64,000 nucleotides of DNA from Sphingomonas sp. SORGH_AS_0950 (lineage in GTDB: Bacteria > Pseudomonadota > Alphaproteobacteria > Sphingomonadales > Sphingomonadaceae): NCBI RefSeq assembly GCF_030818415.1, contig NZ_JAUTAE010000001.1, positions 622,501 to 686,500 of the forward strand, in the 5' to 3' direction. The position numbers and the translations under genes were made by a program. Positions 17,103 to 28,316 of the stretch are shown here, one piece after another; the first letter of the stretch is position 1; the number at the start of each line of letters is the position of its first letter. The notes under the pieces were generated by a model. It was not told the origin of the DNA and did no database searches. It worked only from the letters and a program-made list of their open reading frames with translations.

Positions 17103-18277
17103 GCCACTGGATCCTCGGTGCGGACCATCTTCAGCTTGCCGCCCTTGACGACGAACCCGGTGCGCCCCTCGACCAGATCGAGCGCGTCGCGCCCGAATTG
17201 CTCGAACCGCCAGCCATCGAGCACCGACAGGCCGCTGCGAACCCCCGCCGCCAGCATCTCCAGATCGTCCGACCGGGCCAGCAGGCGCGGCGCCACGTCG
17301 ATGTCGCGCGCGCGGATCTTGAGTAACAGCTTGAGCAGATCGGCGACCAGCGCGCCCTCGCGCCCCAGCCCCGGCTTGCGATCGTCACGCGCGGGCAGTT
17401 CGTCGGCGTCGAGCGGCGTCGCGCCCTCCAGCGCCTCCATAAGGCGATGACCGATGTCGTTGCCCGCCCAGGTGGCGGAAAGCCCGCGCACCTTGGCAAG
17501 ATCGGTCTGCTTGCGCGGCGGATGCCCGGCCAGGTCGGCCAGCGTCTCGTCCTTGACGATGCGGCCACGCGGCAGGTCCTTGGCCTGTGCCTCCAGTTCG
17601 CGCCAGCGGGCGAGCGCCTTCAGACGGCCGAGCATGTCGGGCTTGCGACCCGATACGCGGACGCGCTTCCAGGCGCTGTCGGGATCATTGGCGTAATGCG
17701 AGGGATCGGCCAGCCGCTCCATTTCCTGGTCCAGCCATGCGCCGCGCCCGGTCTTGCGCAGCCGTTCCAGCATCCTGGGGAAGATGGCGGAGAGATGGGT
17801 CACGTCGCCGATCGCATAATCGACCTGCCGCTGGTCGAGCGGGCGGCGCGACCAGTCGGTGAAGCGGGCGCCCTTGTCGATCGGGATGCCGAGCCAGCTG
17901 TCGACCAGGTTGGAATAGCCGATCTGCTCGCCCTGTCCCAGCGCCATGGCCGCGATCTGGGTGTCGAACAGGGGGTGGGGGGTCTTTCCGGTCAGGTTGT
18001 AGATGATCTCGATATCCTGCCCACCGGCATGGAAGACCTTCAGAACCTCGTCATTGTTGACCAGCAGGTCGAGCAGCGGCGTCATATCCAGACCCGGCGC
18101 CTTGGGGTCGATCGCGGCGGCCTCTTCGGTGTCGGCGATCTGGATCAGGCACAGCTCCGGCCAATAGGTGCTTTCGCGCATGAACTCGGTATCGACCGTG
18201 ATGAAGTCGGCTTGCGAGAGGCGGGCGCAGAGATTGGCGAGCGTGGCGCTGTCGGTAATCAACGGATGAACGTGCAT
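17099..18277 (-). CDS. rnd: Ribonuclease D
   Basis: RNase D is a 3'-5' exonuclease that trims tRNA and other stable RNA precursors. The 392-residue protein has the DEDD exonuclease domain with FITVDTEFMRE (Exo I), VFHAGGQDIEIIYN (Exo II) and DYAIGDVTHL (Exo III with Tyr), followed by HRDC-type helical domains. I use the ATG at 18277 (MHVHPLITDS), since the open frame further upstream runs into the aspS control region and adds unrelated residues. It is divergent from aspS and coupled to the I78 lipoprotein downstream. Confidence 0.95.
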   Translation of the reverse strand: MHVHPLITDSATLANLCARLSQADFITVDTEFMRESTYWPELCLIQIADTEEAAAIDPKAPGLDMTPLLDLLVNNDEVLKVFHAGGQDIEIIYNLTGKTPHPLFDTQIAAMALGQGEQIGYSNLVDSWLGIPIDKGARFTDWSRRPLDQRQVDYAIGDVTHLSAIFPRMLERLRKTGRGAWLDQEMERLADPSHYANDPDSAWKRVRVSGRKPDMLGRLKALARWRELEAQAKDLPRGRIVKDETLADLAGHPPRKQTDLAKVRGLSATWAGNDIGHRLMEALEGATPLDADELPARDDRKPGLGREGALVADLLKLLLKIRARDIDVAPRLLARSDDLEMLAAGVRSGLSVLDGWRFEQFGRDALDLVEGRTGFVVKGGKLKMVRTEDPVA

Positions 18278-18426
18278 CGCATGCACATAGCCGCACGCGC
18301 GCGGGTTGACAAAGAGGAACGCGCAGGTGCCCGTTCGGCATGGAGAGCGGCCACTGGGGGATTGACAAAACAGGGGTGGGCGGGGAAGCGGCGTCACTTT
18401 CCCCAGACGTTCAGAGAATGCTCGCC

Positions 18427-20241
<1,815 letters not shown>

Positions 20242-20260
20242 TCCCGCCCGAAGGGCACAG

Positions 20261-20299
20261 AAAAAGGGCGGGCGCCGGATGCGGCGTCCGCCCTTTTTT
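20261..20299. terminator. Intrinsic terminator between aspS and the carbonic anhydrase gene
   Basis: The 5' arm AAAAAGGGCGGGCGCC, a six-base loop and the 3' arm GGCGTCCGCCCTTTTTT form a stem of about 15 pairs with one G-T wobble, flanked by A and T runs. The symmetry means it can stop transcription from aspS on the plus strand and from the carbonic anhydrase gene on the minus strand. Confidence 0.88.
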
Positions 20300-20336
20300 C
20301 GTGTCGTGTCCGGGCCGGGGGCCCAGACCGACCTTC

Positions 20337-20987
20337 TCAGGCCGCGACCAGCGACGGGGAGGCGGGCTTGAACTCGCCGCTCTCGTCCATCAGGTGCAGC
20401 ACGCCGTCGGCGATCGCGAAATAGGCGCCGCGCAGGGTCAGCTTGCCCGCTTCCTCACGCTTGGTGACGAAGGGGAAGGTGCGCAGATTTGCGATCGAGG
20501 TGCGAACCGACTCGAGCTCCATCTCACGCATCGCGTCGGGGCCGTCACCATGCTTGGCGATGACCTTCTCGCGCGCGCCGTCGAGCAGGTTCACCCAGTC
20601 GGAGATGAAGCCACCTTCGCCCTGCGGGGCATGGGCGAAGCCCTGGGTCAGCGCGGCCTTGCAGCCGCCGCATGCGCCGTGACCCATGACGACGACGTCG
20701 GTCACTTCCAGCTGCGTCACCGCGAATTCCAGTGCAGCCGACACGCCGTGATGCCCGCCGCCCGTCTCGAACGGGGGAACCAGGTTGGCGACGTTGCGCA
20801 CGACGAAGATCTCACCGGGCAGCGTGTCGAAGATCTGGGCCGGATCGACGCGGCTGTCCGAGCAGGCGATCACCATCACCTTGGGGCTCTGGCCTTCCTT
20901 CAGTTCGGCCCAGCGGTCGCGCTGGCGACGCCAATCGGAGGTCCGAAAGCGCTGATAGCCATCCACGAGGTCGTTAAAGTCGGTCAT
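20337..20987 (-). CDS. Beta-class carbonic anhydrase
   Basis: The enzyme interconverts CO2 and bicarbonate, supplying bicarbonate for carboxylation reactions. The 216-residue protein has the zinc ligands C42 in ACSDSR, H103 and C106 in MGHGACGGC, and the D44/R46 dyad, all characteristic of the beta class. Length is typical of the bacterial Can/CynT group. It stands alone on the minus strand, convergent with aspS and divergent from lipA; the roughly 150-base gap before lipA must contain both promoters, but I see no convincing boxes. Confidence 0.95.
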   Translation of the reverse strand: MTDFNDLVDGYQRFRTSDWRRQRDRWAELKEGQSPKVMVIACSDSRVDPAQIFDTLPGEIFVVRNVANLVPPFETGGGHHGVSAALEFAVTQLEVTDVVVMGHGACGGCKAALTQGFAHAPQGEGGFISDWVNLLDGAREKVIAKHGDGPDAMREMELESVRTSIANLRTFPFVTKREEAGKLTLRGAYFAIADGVLHLMDESGEFKPASPSLVAA

Positions 20988-21140
20988 TGCTCTCTCTTAT
21001 CCAGTTAAGGAAGCCACGCTATAGCAGGCGAACCCGGGCATGGCCGTTTCGGTTCCATATCAAAATGTGTCTGTCCACGGATATCGCGCTGCGTGTCAGC
21101 GGGCATTGTGTCCGACCGGCTGCATCGCTATTTCGCGGGC

Positions 21141-22064
21141 ATGAACGAGTTGACACCGTTGGCCGCGCCCGCGCGCGCGCGCAAGCCCGACTGGATCCGC
21201 GTCAAGGCACCGACGAGCGCCGGTTTCGCCGCGACCCGCGAGCTGATGCGCGCCAAGAGCCTGACGACCGTCTGCGAAGAGGCGGCCTGCCCCAATATCG
21301 GGGAATGCTGGTCGAAAAAGCATGCGACCGTCATGATCCTGGGCGACACCTGCACCCGCGCCTGCGCCTTCTGCAACGTCAAGACCGGCATGCCGCGCAA
21401 GGTCGATGCGATGGAGCCGCAGAATGTCGCCGATGCAGCGGCGCAGATGGGCCTGAAGCACATCGTCGTCACCTCGGTCGACCGCGACGACCTGCCCGAT
21501 GGCGGCGCATCGCAATTCGTGAAGGTCATCCAGGCGCTGCGCCGCACGACCCCCGATACGACCATCGAAATCTTGACGCCCGATTTCCGCAACAAGGCGC
21601 AGGCCGCGATCGAGTCGATCGTCGAGGCGCGGCCCGACGTGTATAACCACAATCTGGAAACGGTGCCCCGGCTTTACCCGACGATCCGTCCCGGCGCGCG
21701 CTATTACGCCTCGCTGCGGCTGTTGGAGAGCGTGAAGCGCCACGATCCGTCGATCTTCACCAAGTCGGGCGTCATGCTGGGCTTGGGCGAGGAGCGGCTG
21801 GAGGTCCATCAGGTGATGGACGACATGCGTTCGGCCGACATCGATTTCCTGACCATGGGCCAGTATCTCCAGCCGACGCCGCGCCATGCCAAGGTTGCCG
21901 AGTTCGTCACGCCCAAGGCGTTCGACGCCTATGCCTCGATCGCCCGCGCCAAGGGCTTCCTGCTCGTCGCCAGCTCGCCGCTGACGCGGTCTAGCTATCA
22001 TGCGGGTGACGATTTCGAACGGCTGCGGACCGCGCGCGAGGCGAAGCTGGCCAGCGCCCGCTAA
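21141..22064 (+). CDS. lipA: Lipoyl synthase
   Basis: LipA is a radical SAM enzyme that inserts two sulfur atoms into octanoyl groups on lipoyl domains. The 307-residue protein shows both iron-sulfur cluster motifs: the auxiliary cluster cysteines in [12 protein letters not shown] and the radical SAM motif CTRACAFC. The C-terminal part ends near [19 protein letters not shown] chose ATG 21141 (MNELTPL), since upstream codons read through noncoding sequence. The stop TAA shares one base with the next start (TAATG). Confidence 0.97.
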   Translation: MNELTPLAAPARARKPDWIRVKAPTSAGFAATRELMRAKSLTTVCEEAACPNIGECWSKKHATVMILGDTCTRACAFCNVKTGMPRKVDAMEPQNVADAAAQMGLKHIVVTSVDRDDLPDGGASQFVKVIQALRRTTPDTTIEILTPDFRNKAQAAIESIVEARPDVYNHNLETVPRLYPTIRPGARYYASLRLLESVKRHDPSIFTKSGVMLGLGEERLEVHQVMDDMRSADIDFLTMGQYLQPTPRHAKVAEFVTPKAFDAYASIARAKGFLLVASSPLTRSSYHAGDDFERLRTAREAKLASAR

Positions 22065-22522
22065 TGCCCAAGCATAGCGAAACACGGCATCTGCCCTATA
22101 CGCCGGAGCAGATGTTCGACCTGGTCGCCGACGTCGCGCGCTATCCGGAATTCCTGCCCTGGGTTTCGGCGATGCGCGTGCGATCGGACTCGGACACCGA
22201 GACGGTCGCCGACATGATCGTCGGCTTCAAGGGGCTGCGCGAGACCTTCACCAGCCGCGTCACCAAGGCGCGGCCGGAGGCGATCGATGTCGAATATCTC
22301 GACGGGCCGCTCAAATATCTGCGCAACAACTGGCGCTTCCGGCCCGAGGAACAAGGCTGCGCGGTCGACTTCACCGTCGACTTCGCCTTCAAGAACCGGG
22401 TGTTCGAGATGCTGGCGGGGCAGGTGTTCGGCACCGCGCTCCGCCGCATGATCGGCGCGTTCGAGGACCGCGCAGCCAGGCTTTACGGCAACAACAACTC
22501 CAACGCCAACAGCGCCGCCTGA
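22064..22522 (+). CDS. COQ10/RatA-type START domain protein
   Basis: The 152-residue protein is a single START-like (SRPBCC) domain of the COQ10/RatA group. It starts with the family pattern HLPYTPEQMFDLVADVARYP and EFLPWVSAMRV and closes with the long helix around FGTALRRMIGAFEDRA. Members bind coenzyme Q or related lipids and assist respiratory electron transfer; the E. coli homologue RatA was also described as inhibiting ribosome subunit association. It is coupled to lipA by a TAATG junction. Its last 40 bases overlap the convergent cinA gene. Confidence 0.88.
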   Translation: MPKHSETRHLPYTPEQMFDLVADVARYPEFLPWVSAMRVRSDSDTETVADMIVGFKGLRETFTSRVTKARPEAIDVEYLDGPLKYLRNNWRFRPEEQGCAVDFTVDFAFKNRVFEMLAGQVFGTALRRMIGAFEDRAARLYGNNNSNANSAA

Positions 22523-22983
22523 AGCCGGATCGCGCCGCGGCCGATTTCACCGAATTCGTGCCGCTCGGCCTTGATCTCTTCGGGGTCGCCGTCGCGAAGC
22601 GCCTGGGCGAAGACGACCGTTCCGACCGGCTTCTTCGCCGTGCCGCCGCCGGGCCCTGCCACGCCGGTGATCGCGACGGCGATGTCGGCCTCGCTCGCCG
22701 CCAGCGCACCCTGCGCCATCGCCCAGGCGGTGGCGGTCGACACCGCGCCGAACGTGTCGATCATGTCCGGGCTGACGTTCAGCAGCTTGATCTTGGCCTG
22801 GTTGGAATAGGTGACGAAACCCGCCTCGACCACGTCGGACGAGCCGGGAATTTCGGTCAGCGCGGCGGATACCAAGCCCCCAGTGCAGCTCTCGGCCAGC
22901 GCGACTCGGCGGCCGATCGCGCGGTTGGCGACGACGACACGCTTGGCCAGCGCGACCAGTTCGGGGGGGAGAAGCACGTCCAT
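22483..22983 (-). CDS. CinA C-terminal domain protein (nicotinamide-nucleotide amidohydrolase)
   Basis: This 166-residue protein corresponds to the stand-alone CinA C-terminal (PncC) domain that deamidates nicotinamide mononucleotide in pyridine nucleotide salvage. Diagnostic segments are ALAESCTGGLVSAALTEIPG, the GFVTYSNQAKIKLLNV region and ITGVAGPGGGTAKKPVG. The N-terminal MoCF-like domain of full CinA is absent, as is usual in this group. I used ATG 22983, which shares a base with the stop of the upstream gene (TGATG). Confidence 0.92.
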   Translation of the reverse strand: MDVLLPPELVALAKRVVVANRAIGRRVALAESCTGGLVSAALTEIPGSSDVVEAGFVTYSNQAKIKLLNVSPDMIDTFGAVSTATAWAMAQGALAASEADIAVAITGVAGPGGGTAKKPVGTVVFAQALRDGDPEEIKAERHEFGEIGRGAIRLQAALLALELLLP

Positions 22984-23513
22984 CAGCGGTTTCCGTTGGG
23001 GCAGAGGGGCAGGTCGGGCACGGCAACCTGCCGTCCGCGCGCCTTTTCGCTTTTGAGATATTGCAGCGCGGTGACGATCACCGCCGCCATGTTGCGCGGG
23101 GGCAGGGGGGCGAGTTGCGTCACCAGCCGGTCGATCGTCCCGCAATCCTCCAGCCCGATCCGCCCGACGATGAACGGGACGAGCAGGGAGGTCAGCAGCG
23201 GCCGGGCATAGTCGGACTGGAGCAGCGTATCCACGGTCGGATCGGACAGCTTGACGATCGCGGCGCGCGCGGTCGGCCATGCCTGATCGGCGGAGGCTTC
23301 GTATTTGGAGATGAGCGTGCCGTTGCCGCGGATCAGGCTATTGGCGGGCAGTCGCGCGCCGCAGACCCGGCCGGTTTCGCGCAGAATATCCGGCATGGCG
23401 ACCAGGGTCATCGCCTCGGCCTCGGGCGGTGTGATGCAGGCCCGTTGCTGCGCCATCGCCGCCTCCGGAGCGATGAGCAAAGCCAGCGCGGCGATCAGCG
23501 CCAGCCGCTTCAC
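22983..23513 (-). CDS. Exported protein of unknown function
   Basis: The 176-residue protein has a Sec signal (MKRLALIAALALLIAPEAAM, cleavage near AMA-QQ) and a mature helical domain with four cysteines, so it is periplasmic. I do not recognise the family. The core reads as several amphipathic helices (AWPTARAAIVKLSDPTVDTL and LVTQLAPLPPRNMAAVIVTA). Its start overlaps the ispDF stop as ATGA and its stop overlaps the cinA start, so it is locked between two housekeeping genes. Confidence 0.7.
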   Translation of the reverse strand: MKRLALIAALALLIAPEAAMAQQRACITPPEAEAMTLVAMPDILRETGRVCGARLPANSLIRGNGTLISKYEASADQAWPTARAAIVKLSDPTVDTLLQSDYARPLLTSLLVPFIVGRIGLEDCGTIDRLVTQLAPLPPRNMAAVIVTALQYLKSEKARGRQVAVPDLPLCPNGNR

Positions 23514-24670
23514 GCCGCCGCCCCGCCCGGCAGGCGGACGGTCGCCACCGCCTGCGTCGCAATGCCTTCGCCGCGTCCGGTAAAGCCCAGCCGCTCGGTG
23601 GTCGTCGCCTTCAGGCTGACCCGGCCCTGGTCGATACCGAGCAGCTGGGCGATCCGCGCGACCATGGCGGCACGATGCGGCCCGATCTTGGGCGCTTCGC
23701 AGATGATCGTCAGGTCGACGAAATCGATCCGACCGCCCTTGTCGGCGATCAGCTTGGCGGCATGCTGCAGGAACTGCCCCGACTCAGCGCCCTTCCATTG
23801 CGGATCGCTGGGCGGGAAATGCGTGCCGATATCCCCGGCCGCGATCGTCCCGAGCAGCGCGTCGGTCAGCGCATGGAGCGCGACATCGGCGTCGCTATGT
23901 CCCGACAGCCCCTGATGGTGCGGGATCAACACCCCGCCCAGCCATAATTCCTCGCCGTCTTCCAGCCGGTGGACGTCATAGCCCATGGCCGTCCGGGTTT
24001 CCCAGGTCAGGCGCATGTCCGCGCCGGTCAGGTCGTCGGGATAGGTGATTTTCTCGAGCATGGCATCGCCCTGCACCAAAGCGACGCGTCCGCCAAGCCG
24101 TCGTACCATCTGCGCATCGTCGGTCGCCTCCGCATCGGCCGGCCAGGCGGCATGTGCGGCGACTACCGCCTGCAGGTGAAAGCCCTGCGGCGTCTGCACC
24201 CGAACGACGCCGTCGCGCGGTACGATCTCGCCCAGCACCGCATCCCTGTCGCGCGCCAGCGTGTCCGCCACCGGCAGGACCGGCATCGCCCCATCGGCCG
24301 ATGCCATGCCCGCCAGCACCCGGTCGATCACCTCGGCCGAGAGGAAGGGGCGGGCGGCGTCGTGGATCAGCACCTGCTCCACCCCCGCCAGCGCCAAGTG
24401 CCGCAAGCCCCGCGCCACCGATTCGCGCCGCGACGCACCGCCCGGCTCCACCAAACCGCCCGGCAGGATGGCGCGGGCCTGGTCCAGCCGATCCTCCGCC
24501 ACCACCGTCAGCACTAGGTCGATGGCGGAATGCGAGAGAAAGGCGTCATGGCTCCAGCACAGCATCGGCCGACCGCCGAGATCGCGGAACTGCTTCGGCA
24601 CGCCGCCGCCCATCCGGCTGCCGCCACCCGCCGCGACGATCAGCGCGGCGATCTTTGCTTTCTGGCTCAT
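23510..24670 (-). CDS. ispDF: Bifunctional IspD/IspF enzyme of the MEP pathway
   Basis: The 386-residue protein fuses two enzymes of non-mevalonate isoprenoid synthesis. Residues about 1-225 are IspD (CDP-ME synthase) with the nucleotide-binding motif AALIVAAGGGSRMGGGVPKQ. Residues about 228-386 are IspF (MECDP synthase), starting MGYDVHRLEDGEELWLGGV with the metal-binding DVH and SGHSDADVALHALTDALLG, and THFPPSD. Such fusions are common in alphaproteobacteria. It is divergent from dusB with 93 bases between. Confidence 0.96.
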   Translation of the reverse strand: MSQKAKIAALIVAAGGGSRMGGGVPKQFRDLGGRPMLCWSHDAFLSHSAIDLVLTVVAEDRLDQARAILPGGLVEPGGASRRESVARGLRHLALAGVEQVLIHDAARPFLSAEVIDRVLAGMASADGAMPVLPVADTLARDRDAVLGEIVPRDGVVRVQTPQGFHLQAVVAAHAAWPADAEATDDAQMVRRLGGRVALVQGDAMLEKITYPDDLTGADMRLTWETRTAMGYDVHRLEDGEELWLGGVLIPHHQGLSGHSDADVALHALTDALLGTIAAGDIGTHFPPSDPQWKGAESGQFLQHAAKLIADKGGRIDFVDLTIICEAPKIGPHRAAMVARIAQLLGIDQGRVSLKATTTERLGFTGRGEGIATQAVATVRLPGGAAA

Positions 24671-24763
24671 GGCGATGTCGCCTAGCGGCTTTTGCCTGCC
24701 CCCGCCAATCTTGCCTTGCTGACCATCTTGGGATAGGGCGTTGCTTATTTTTCAGGCAGTTTG

Positions 24764-25765
24764 ATGCGTAACCTCGCCCCCATTCAGGTCGGTCCCGTCA
24801 CGATCGACAGCCCCGTCGTCCTCGCCCCCATGACCGGCGTGACCGATATGCCGTTCCGCACGCTCGTCCGCCGCTACGGCTCGGGACTGAACGTCACCGA
24901 GATGATCGCCAGCCAGGCCGCGATCCGGGAGACGCGTCAGTCGATCCAGAAGGCCGCCTGGCACCCCCTAGAAGAGCCGGTGTCGATGCAGCTGGTCGGC
25001 TGCACCCCGCTGGAGATGGGTGAGGCCGCCAAGCTCAATGCGGATCGCGGCGCGGCGATCATCGACATCAATATGGGCTGTCCGGTGCGCAAGGTCGTCA
25101 ACGGCGATGCGGGCTCGGCGCTGATGCGCGACCTGAAGCTGGCGTCCGCGATCATCGAGGCGACGGTGAAGGCGGTCGACGTGCCCGTCACGCTGAAGAT
25201 GCGGATGGGCTGGTGCCATGACAGCCTGAATGCCCCCGAACTCGCGCGTATCGCCGAGGATATCGGGGTGAAGATGATCACGGTCCATGGCCGCACCCGC
25301 AACCAGATGTACAAGGGCAGCGCCGACTGGGCGTTCATCCGCAACGTCAAGGACGCGGTCAACATCCCGGTGATCGCCAATGGCGATATCTGTTCGATCG
25401 ACGATGCCGATGCGGCGCTGGACCAGTCGGGTGCGGACGGCATCATGATCGGGCGCGGTGCCTATGGCCGTCCCTGGCTGCTGGGCCAGGTGATGCACTG
25501 GTTCGCCACCGGCGAGCGTCGCGCCGATCCGCCCCTGGACGAGCAATATCGTGCGGTTACCGAACATTATGACGCGATGCTCGAGCATTACGGCACCGAG
25601 ACGGGCGTCAACATGGCCCGCAAGCATATCGGCTGGTACACGCGCGGGCTGCACGGCTCGGCCGATTTCCGCAACAAGGTGAACCAGGAGGCGAGCGCCG
25701 ACCGGGTCAAGGCGATGCTGTACGACTTTTACATGCCGCAGATCGAGCTTGCCGCCGCTGCCTGA
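24764..25765 (+). CDS. dusB: tRNA-dihydrouridine synthase DusB
   Basis: DusB reduces uridine to dihydrouridine in the D-loop of tRNA with FMN. The 333-residue protein has the FMN barrel start [20 protein letters not shown], the catalytic cysteine region [12 protein letters not shown], the GRTR loop and [15 protein letters not shown] phosphate-binding segments. An in-frame TTG lies one codon upstream, but ATG 24764 is preferred. It is the nifR3-type gene at the head of the ntrBC operon, an arrangement conserved in alphaproteobacteria, and overlaps ntrB by 17 bases. Confidence 0.95.
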   Translation: MRNLAPIQVGPVTIDSPVVLAPMTGVTDMPFRTLVRRYGSGLNVTEMIASQAAIRETRQSIQKAAWHPLEEPVSMQLVGCTPLEMGEAAKLNADRGAAIIDINMGCPVRKVVNGDAGSALMRDLKLASAIIEATVKAVDVPVTLKMRMGWCHDSLNAPELARIAEDIGVKMITVHGRTRNQMYKGSADWAFIRNVKDAVNIPVIANGDICSIDDADAALDQSGADGIMIGRGAYGRPWLLGQVMHWFATGERRADPPLDEQYRAVTEHYDAMLEHYGTETGVNMARKHIGWYTRGLHGSADFRNKVNQEASADRVKAMLYDFYMPQIELAAAA

Positions 25766-26816
25766 GCCGACCCGCCATGGCCGACCGGGTTTCGCCGCGC
25801 TGTTCGGGGCGCTGCCCGTGGCCGTGGTGGTGGTCGATCCCGACAACCGCATCGCCCATGCCAATGGCCTGGCCGAGCAGATGCTCAACCTGTCCGAACG
25901 GGTGATGGTCGGACAGCCGGTCGAGGCGATCCTGCCCCCGCCGGACGCGCCGCGCAGCCGCGATGGCCATGGCTTTGCCGTGTACGATACCGAGATCGCG
26001 ATGCCGCGCGGCCCCAAGATCCGGGTCGATTTCGTCGAGGCGCAAATTCCCGATCATCCCGGCTGGCGCGCCATCACGCTGCACAGTGCCGGTCCTTCCC
26101 GGCGGCTGGGCCATGCGTCGGAACGCGGCGCGGGTGCGCGTGCGGCGGTCGGGGCAGCGGCGATGCTCGCGCACGAGATCAAGAACCCGCTGTCGGGGAT
26201 ACGCGGCGCCGCGCAGCTGCTGAACGGCGGGGAGTTGACCACCCTGATCACCACCGAGGTCGATCGCATCGCCGCGCTGATCGATCGGATGCAGGATTTC
26301 AGCGATACCCGGCCGTTGCCGCTGGTACCAGAAAATATCTATCCGCTGCTCGCCCATGCGCGCAGCGTCGCGCTGGCCGGGTTCGCCAGGGGCATCCAGA
26401 TCGAGGAACGATTCGATCCCTCGCTGCCGCCCGCGCGGATCAACCGGGACGCCCTTCTCCAGATCGTCATCAACCTGCTGAAGAATGCGCGGGAGGCCGT
26501 CCGCTCGGTGCGCAACCCGCGGATCATCCTGACGACAGCCTATCGACACGGCATGTCGGTCAGCATCGGCGAGGGGCAATCGCGCCTGCCGCTGCCGATT
26601 GAGATTTGCGTGATCGACAATGGCCCCGGTGCCCCGTCCGATATCGCCGACCATCTGTTCGACCCGTTCGTGTCGGGGCGTCGCGAGGGGCAGGGGCTGG
26701 GGCTGGCGCTGGTCGACAAGCTGGTCCGCGACATGAGCGGGATCGTCCAATATGCCAGAGAGGGTACACCGGAAATGACCGTGCTGCGTCTGTTGCTGCC
26801 AAGGGCACGGGCATGA
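25749..26816 (+). CDS. ntrB: Nitrogen regulation sensor kinase NtrB
   Basis: NtrB phosphorylates NtrC in response to nitrogen status signalled by PII. The 355-residue soluble protein has an N-terminal PAS domain ([20 protein letters not shown]), the H-box [18 protein letters not shown] with H142, the N-box [14 protein letters not shown] and the G-box [10 protein letters not shown]. No in-frame ATG exists near the required start, so translation must begin at TTG 25749 or at a later GTG; TTG gives the complete PAS domain and overlaps the dusB end. The stop overlaps ntrC as ATGA. Confidence 0.93.
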   Translation: MPPLPEPTRHGRPGFAALFGALPVAVVVVDPDNRIAHANGLAEQMLNLSERVMVGQPVEAILPPPDAPRSRDGHGFAVYDTEIAMPRGPKIRVDFVEAQIPDHPGWRAITLHSAGPSRRLGHASERGAGARAAVGAAAMLAHEIKNPLSGIRGAAQLLNGGELTTLITTEVDRIAALIDRMQDFSDTRPLPLVPENIYPLLAHARSVALAGFARGIQIEERFDPSLPPARINRDALLQIVINLLKNAREAVRSVRNPRIILTTAYRHGMSVSIGEGQSRLPLPIEICVIDNGPGAPSDIADHLFDPFVSGRREGQGLGLALVDKLVRDMSGIVQYAREGTPEMTVLRLLLPRARA

Positions 26817-28264
26817 GCCATATCCTGGTCGTCGATGACGACGCCGCGATCCGGACCGTCGTCGGCCAGGCGCTTCGTCGCGCCGGGCATGAGGTCACGG
26901 CGGTCGAGACGCTGGCCCGGCTTGATCGCGTGCTGACCGGCGGTGCCCCCGACGTGCTGGTGACCGATGTGATCCTGCCAGATGGGGACGGGATCGATCA
27001 TATCCGCAGCGTCGCGGCGCGCTTTCCGGCCCTGCCGATCATCATCCTGTCCGCGCAGAACACCCTGACCACCGCCGTGCGCGCGGCGGAGGTCGGCGCC
27101 TATGAATATCTGCCCAAGCCCTTCGATCTCGATGCGCTGACCAATGCGGTGGCCGGGGCGCTGGCGCGCGGCGGCGTGCTGGTCGAGGACGGGCTGGGCG
27201 AGGACGACCGCGCGCTGCCGCTGATCGGGCGGTCGCAGGCGATGCAGAGCGTGTATCGGATCATCGCGCGTGTCGTCGCCACCGACCTGACCGTCCTGAT
27301 CTCCGGCGAGTCGGGCACGGGCAAGGAACTGGTCGCGCGCGCCATCCATGATCTGGGTCCGCGCCGCCAGGCCCCCTTCGTCGCGATCAACATGGCCGCG
27401 ATCCCGCGCGAGCTGATCGAGGCGGAGCTGTTCGGCCATGAACGCGGCGCCTTTACCGGCGCGGCACAGCGCAATGCCGGTCGCTTCGAGCAGGCGGCGG
27501 GCGGCACGCTGTTCCTGGACGAGATCGGCGACATGCCGATGGAGGCGCAGACCCGACTGCTCCGCGTGCTGCAATCGGGCGAGTTCACCACGGTCGGCGG
27601 TGCGCGGACGATCCGCACCGATGTCCGGATCGTGGCCGCTACCAATCGCGATCTCAGCCAGCAGGTGACTTCGGGCCAGTTCCGCGAGGATCTGTTCTAC
27701 CGGCTGAACGTCGTGCCGATCACCCTGCCGTCCCTGCGCGAGCGGCGGCAGGATATTCCCTTGCTCGCCCGGCATTTCCTGGAGAATGCAGCGGCTCAGG
27801 GGCTGCCCCGGCGCAAGGTCGATGCCCATGCCCTCGACGTGCTGGTCGCGCATGACTGGCCGGGCAATGTCCGAGAGCTGGAAAATCTGATGCGGCGGCT
27901 GGCCGTGCTGGCACGCGACGAGGTGATCGATGCCGAGGCGGTACGCGGAATGCTGGGCGAGGCGCCGCCGACCATGGCCGCTGGCGGCGCGCCGTCGGAC
28001 GCCGATCTGGCGGCGGCCGTCCGCACTTATCTGGCCCGGCTCGCTTCGGAACGCCCGGCGGCGCTGGACGACGGCACGCTTTATGATCGCGTCATCAGCG
28101 AGGTCGAGCGCCCGTTGATCGAGGCGATGCTGGCGCGCCATGGCGGCAACCAGCTTCGCACCGCGCGGGCCATGGGGATCAACCGCAATACCTTGCGCAA
28201 GCGGCTCGACACCCTGCGAATTGCCGTGGGCAGCGAGGACGAGGGGCTCGACCCGGCCGCGTGA
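26813..28264 (+). CDS. ntrC: Nitrogen regulator NtrC, sigma-54 activator
   Basis: NtrC activates sigma-54 promoters for nitrogen assimilation. The 483-residue protein has a receiver domain with phospho-acceptor D52, an AAA+ domain with Walker A GESGTGKE and an intact sigma-54 contact loop GAFTGA, and a Fis-type helix-turn-helix at the C-terminus (GNQLRTARAMGINRNTLRKR). All catalytic features are present. It is coupled to ntrB by ATGA and followed by ntrY after 52 bases. Confidence 0.96.
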   Translation: MSHILVVDDDAAIRTVVGQALRRAGHEVTAVETLARLDRVLTGGAPDVLVTDVILPDGDGIDHIRSVAARFPALPIIILSAQNTLTTAVRAAEVGAYEYLPKPFDLDALTNAVAGALARGGVLVEDGLGEDDRALPLIGRSQAMQSVYRIIARVVATDLTVLISGESGTGKELVARAIHDLGPRRQAPFVAINMAAIPRELIEAELFGHERGAFTGAAQRNAGRFEQAAGGTLFLDEIGDMPMEAQTRLLRVLQSGEFTTVGGARTIRTDVRIVAATNRDLSQQVTSGQFREDLFYRLNVVPITLPSLRERRQDIPLLARHFLENAAAQGLPRRKVDAHALDVLVAHDWPGNVRELENLMRRLAVLARDEVIDAEAVRGMLGEAPPTMAAGGAPSDADLAAAVRTYLARLASERPAALDDGTLYDRVISEVERPLIEAMLARHGGNQLRTARAMGINRNTLRKRLDTLRIAVGSEDEGLDPAA

Positions 28265-28316
28265 TTTTTTGGAATTGTGGCTTGCAGGACACGCTCGACG
28301 TTGTACGATTGCAACG

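Noticed and set aside
28265..28316. Possible sigma-54 promoter (GG/GC elements) upstream of ntrY
   Set aside because: GTGGC and TTGCA are present but adjoin each other instead of having the required spacing between -24 and -12 elements.
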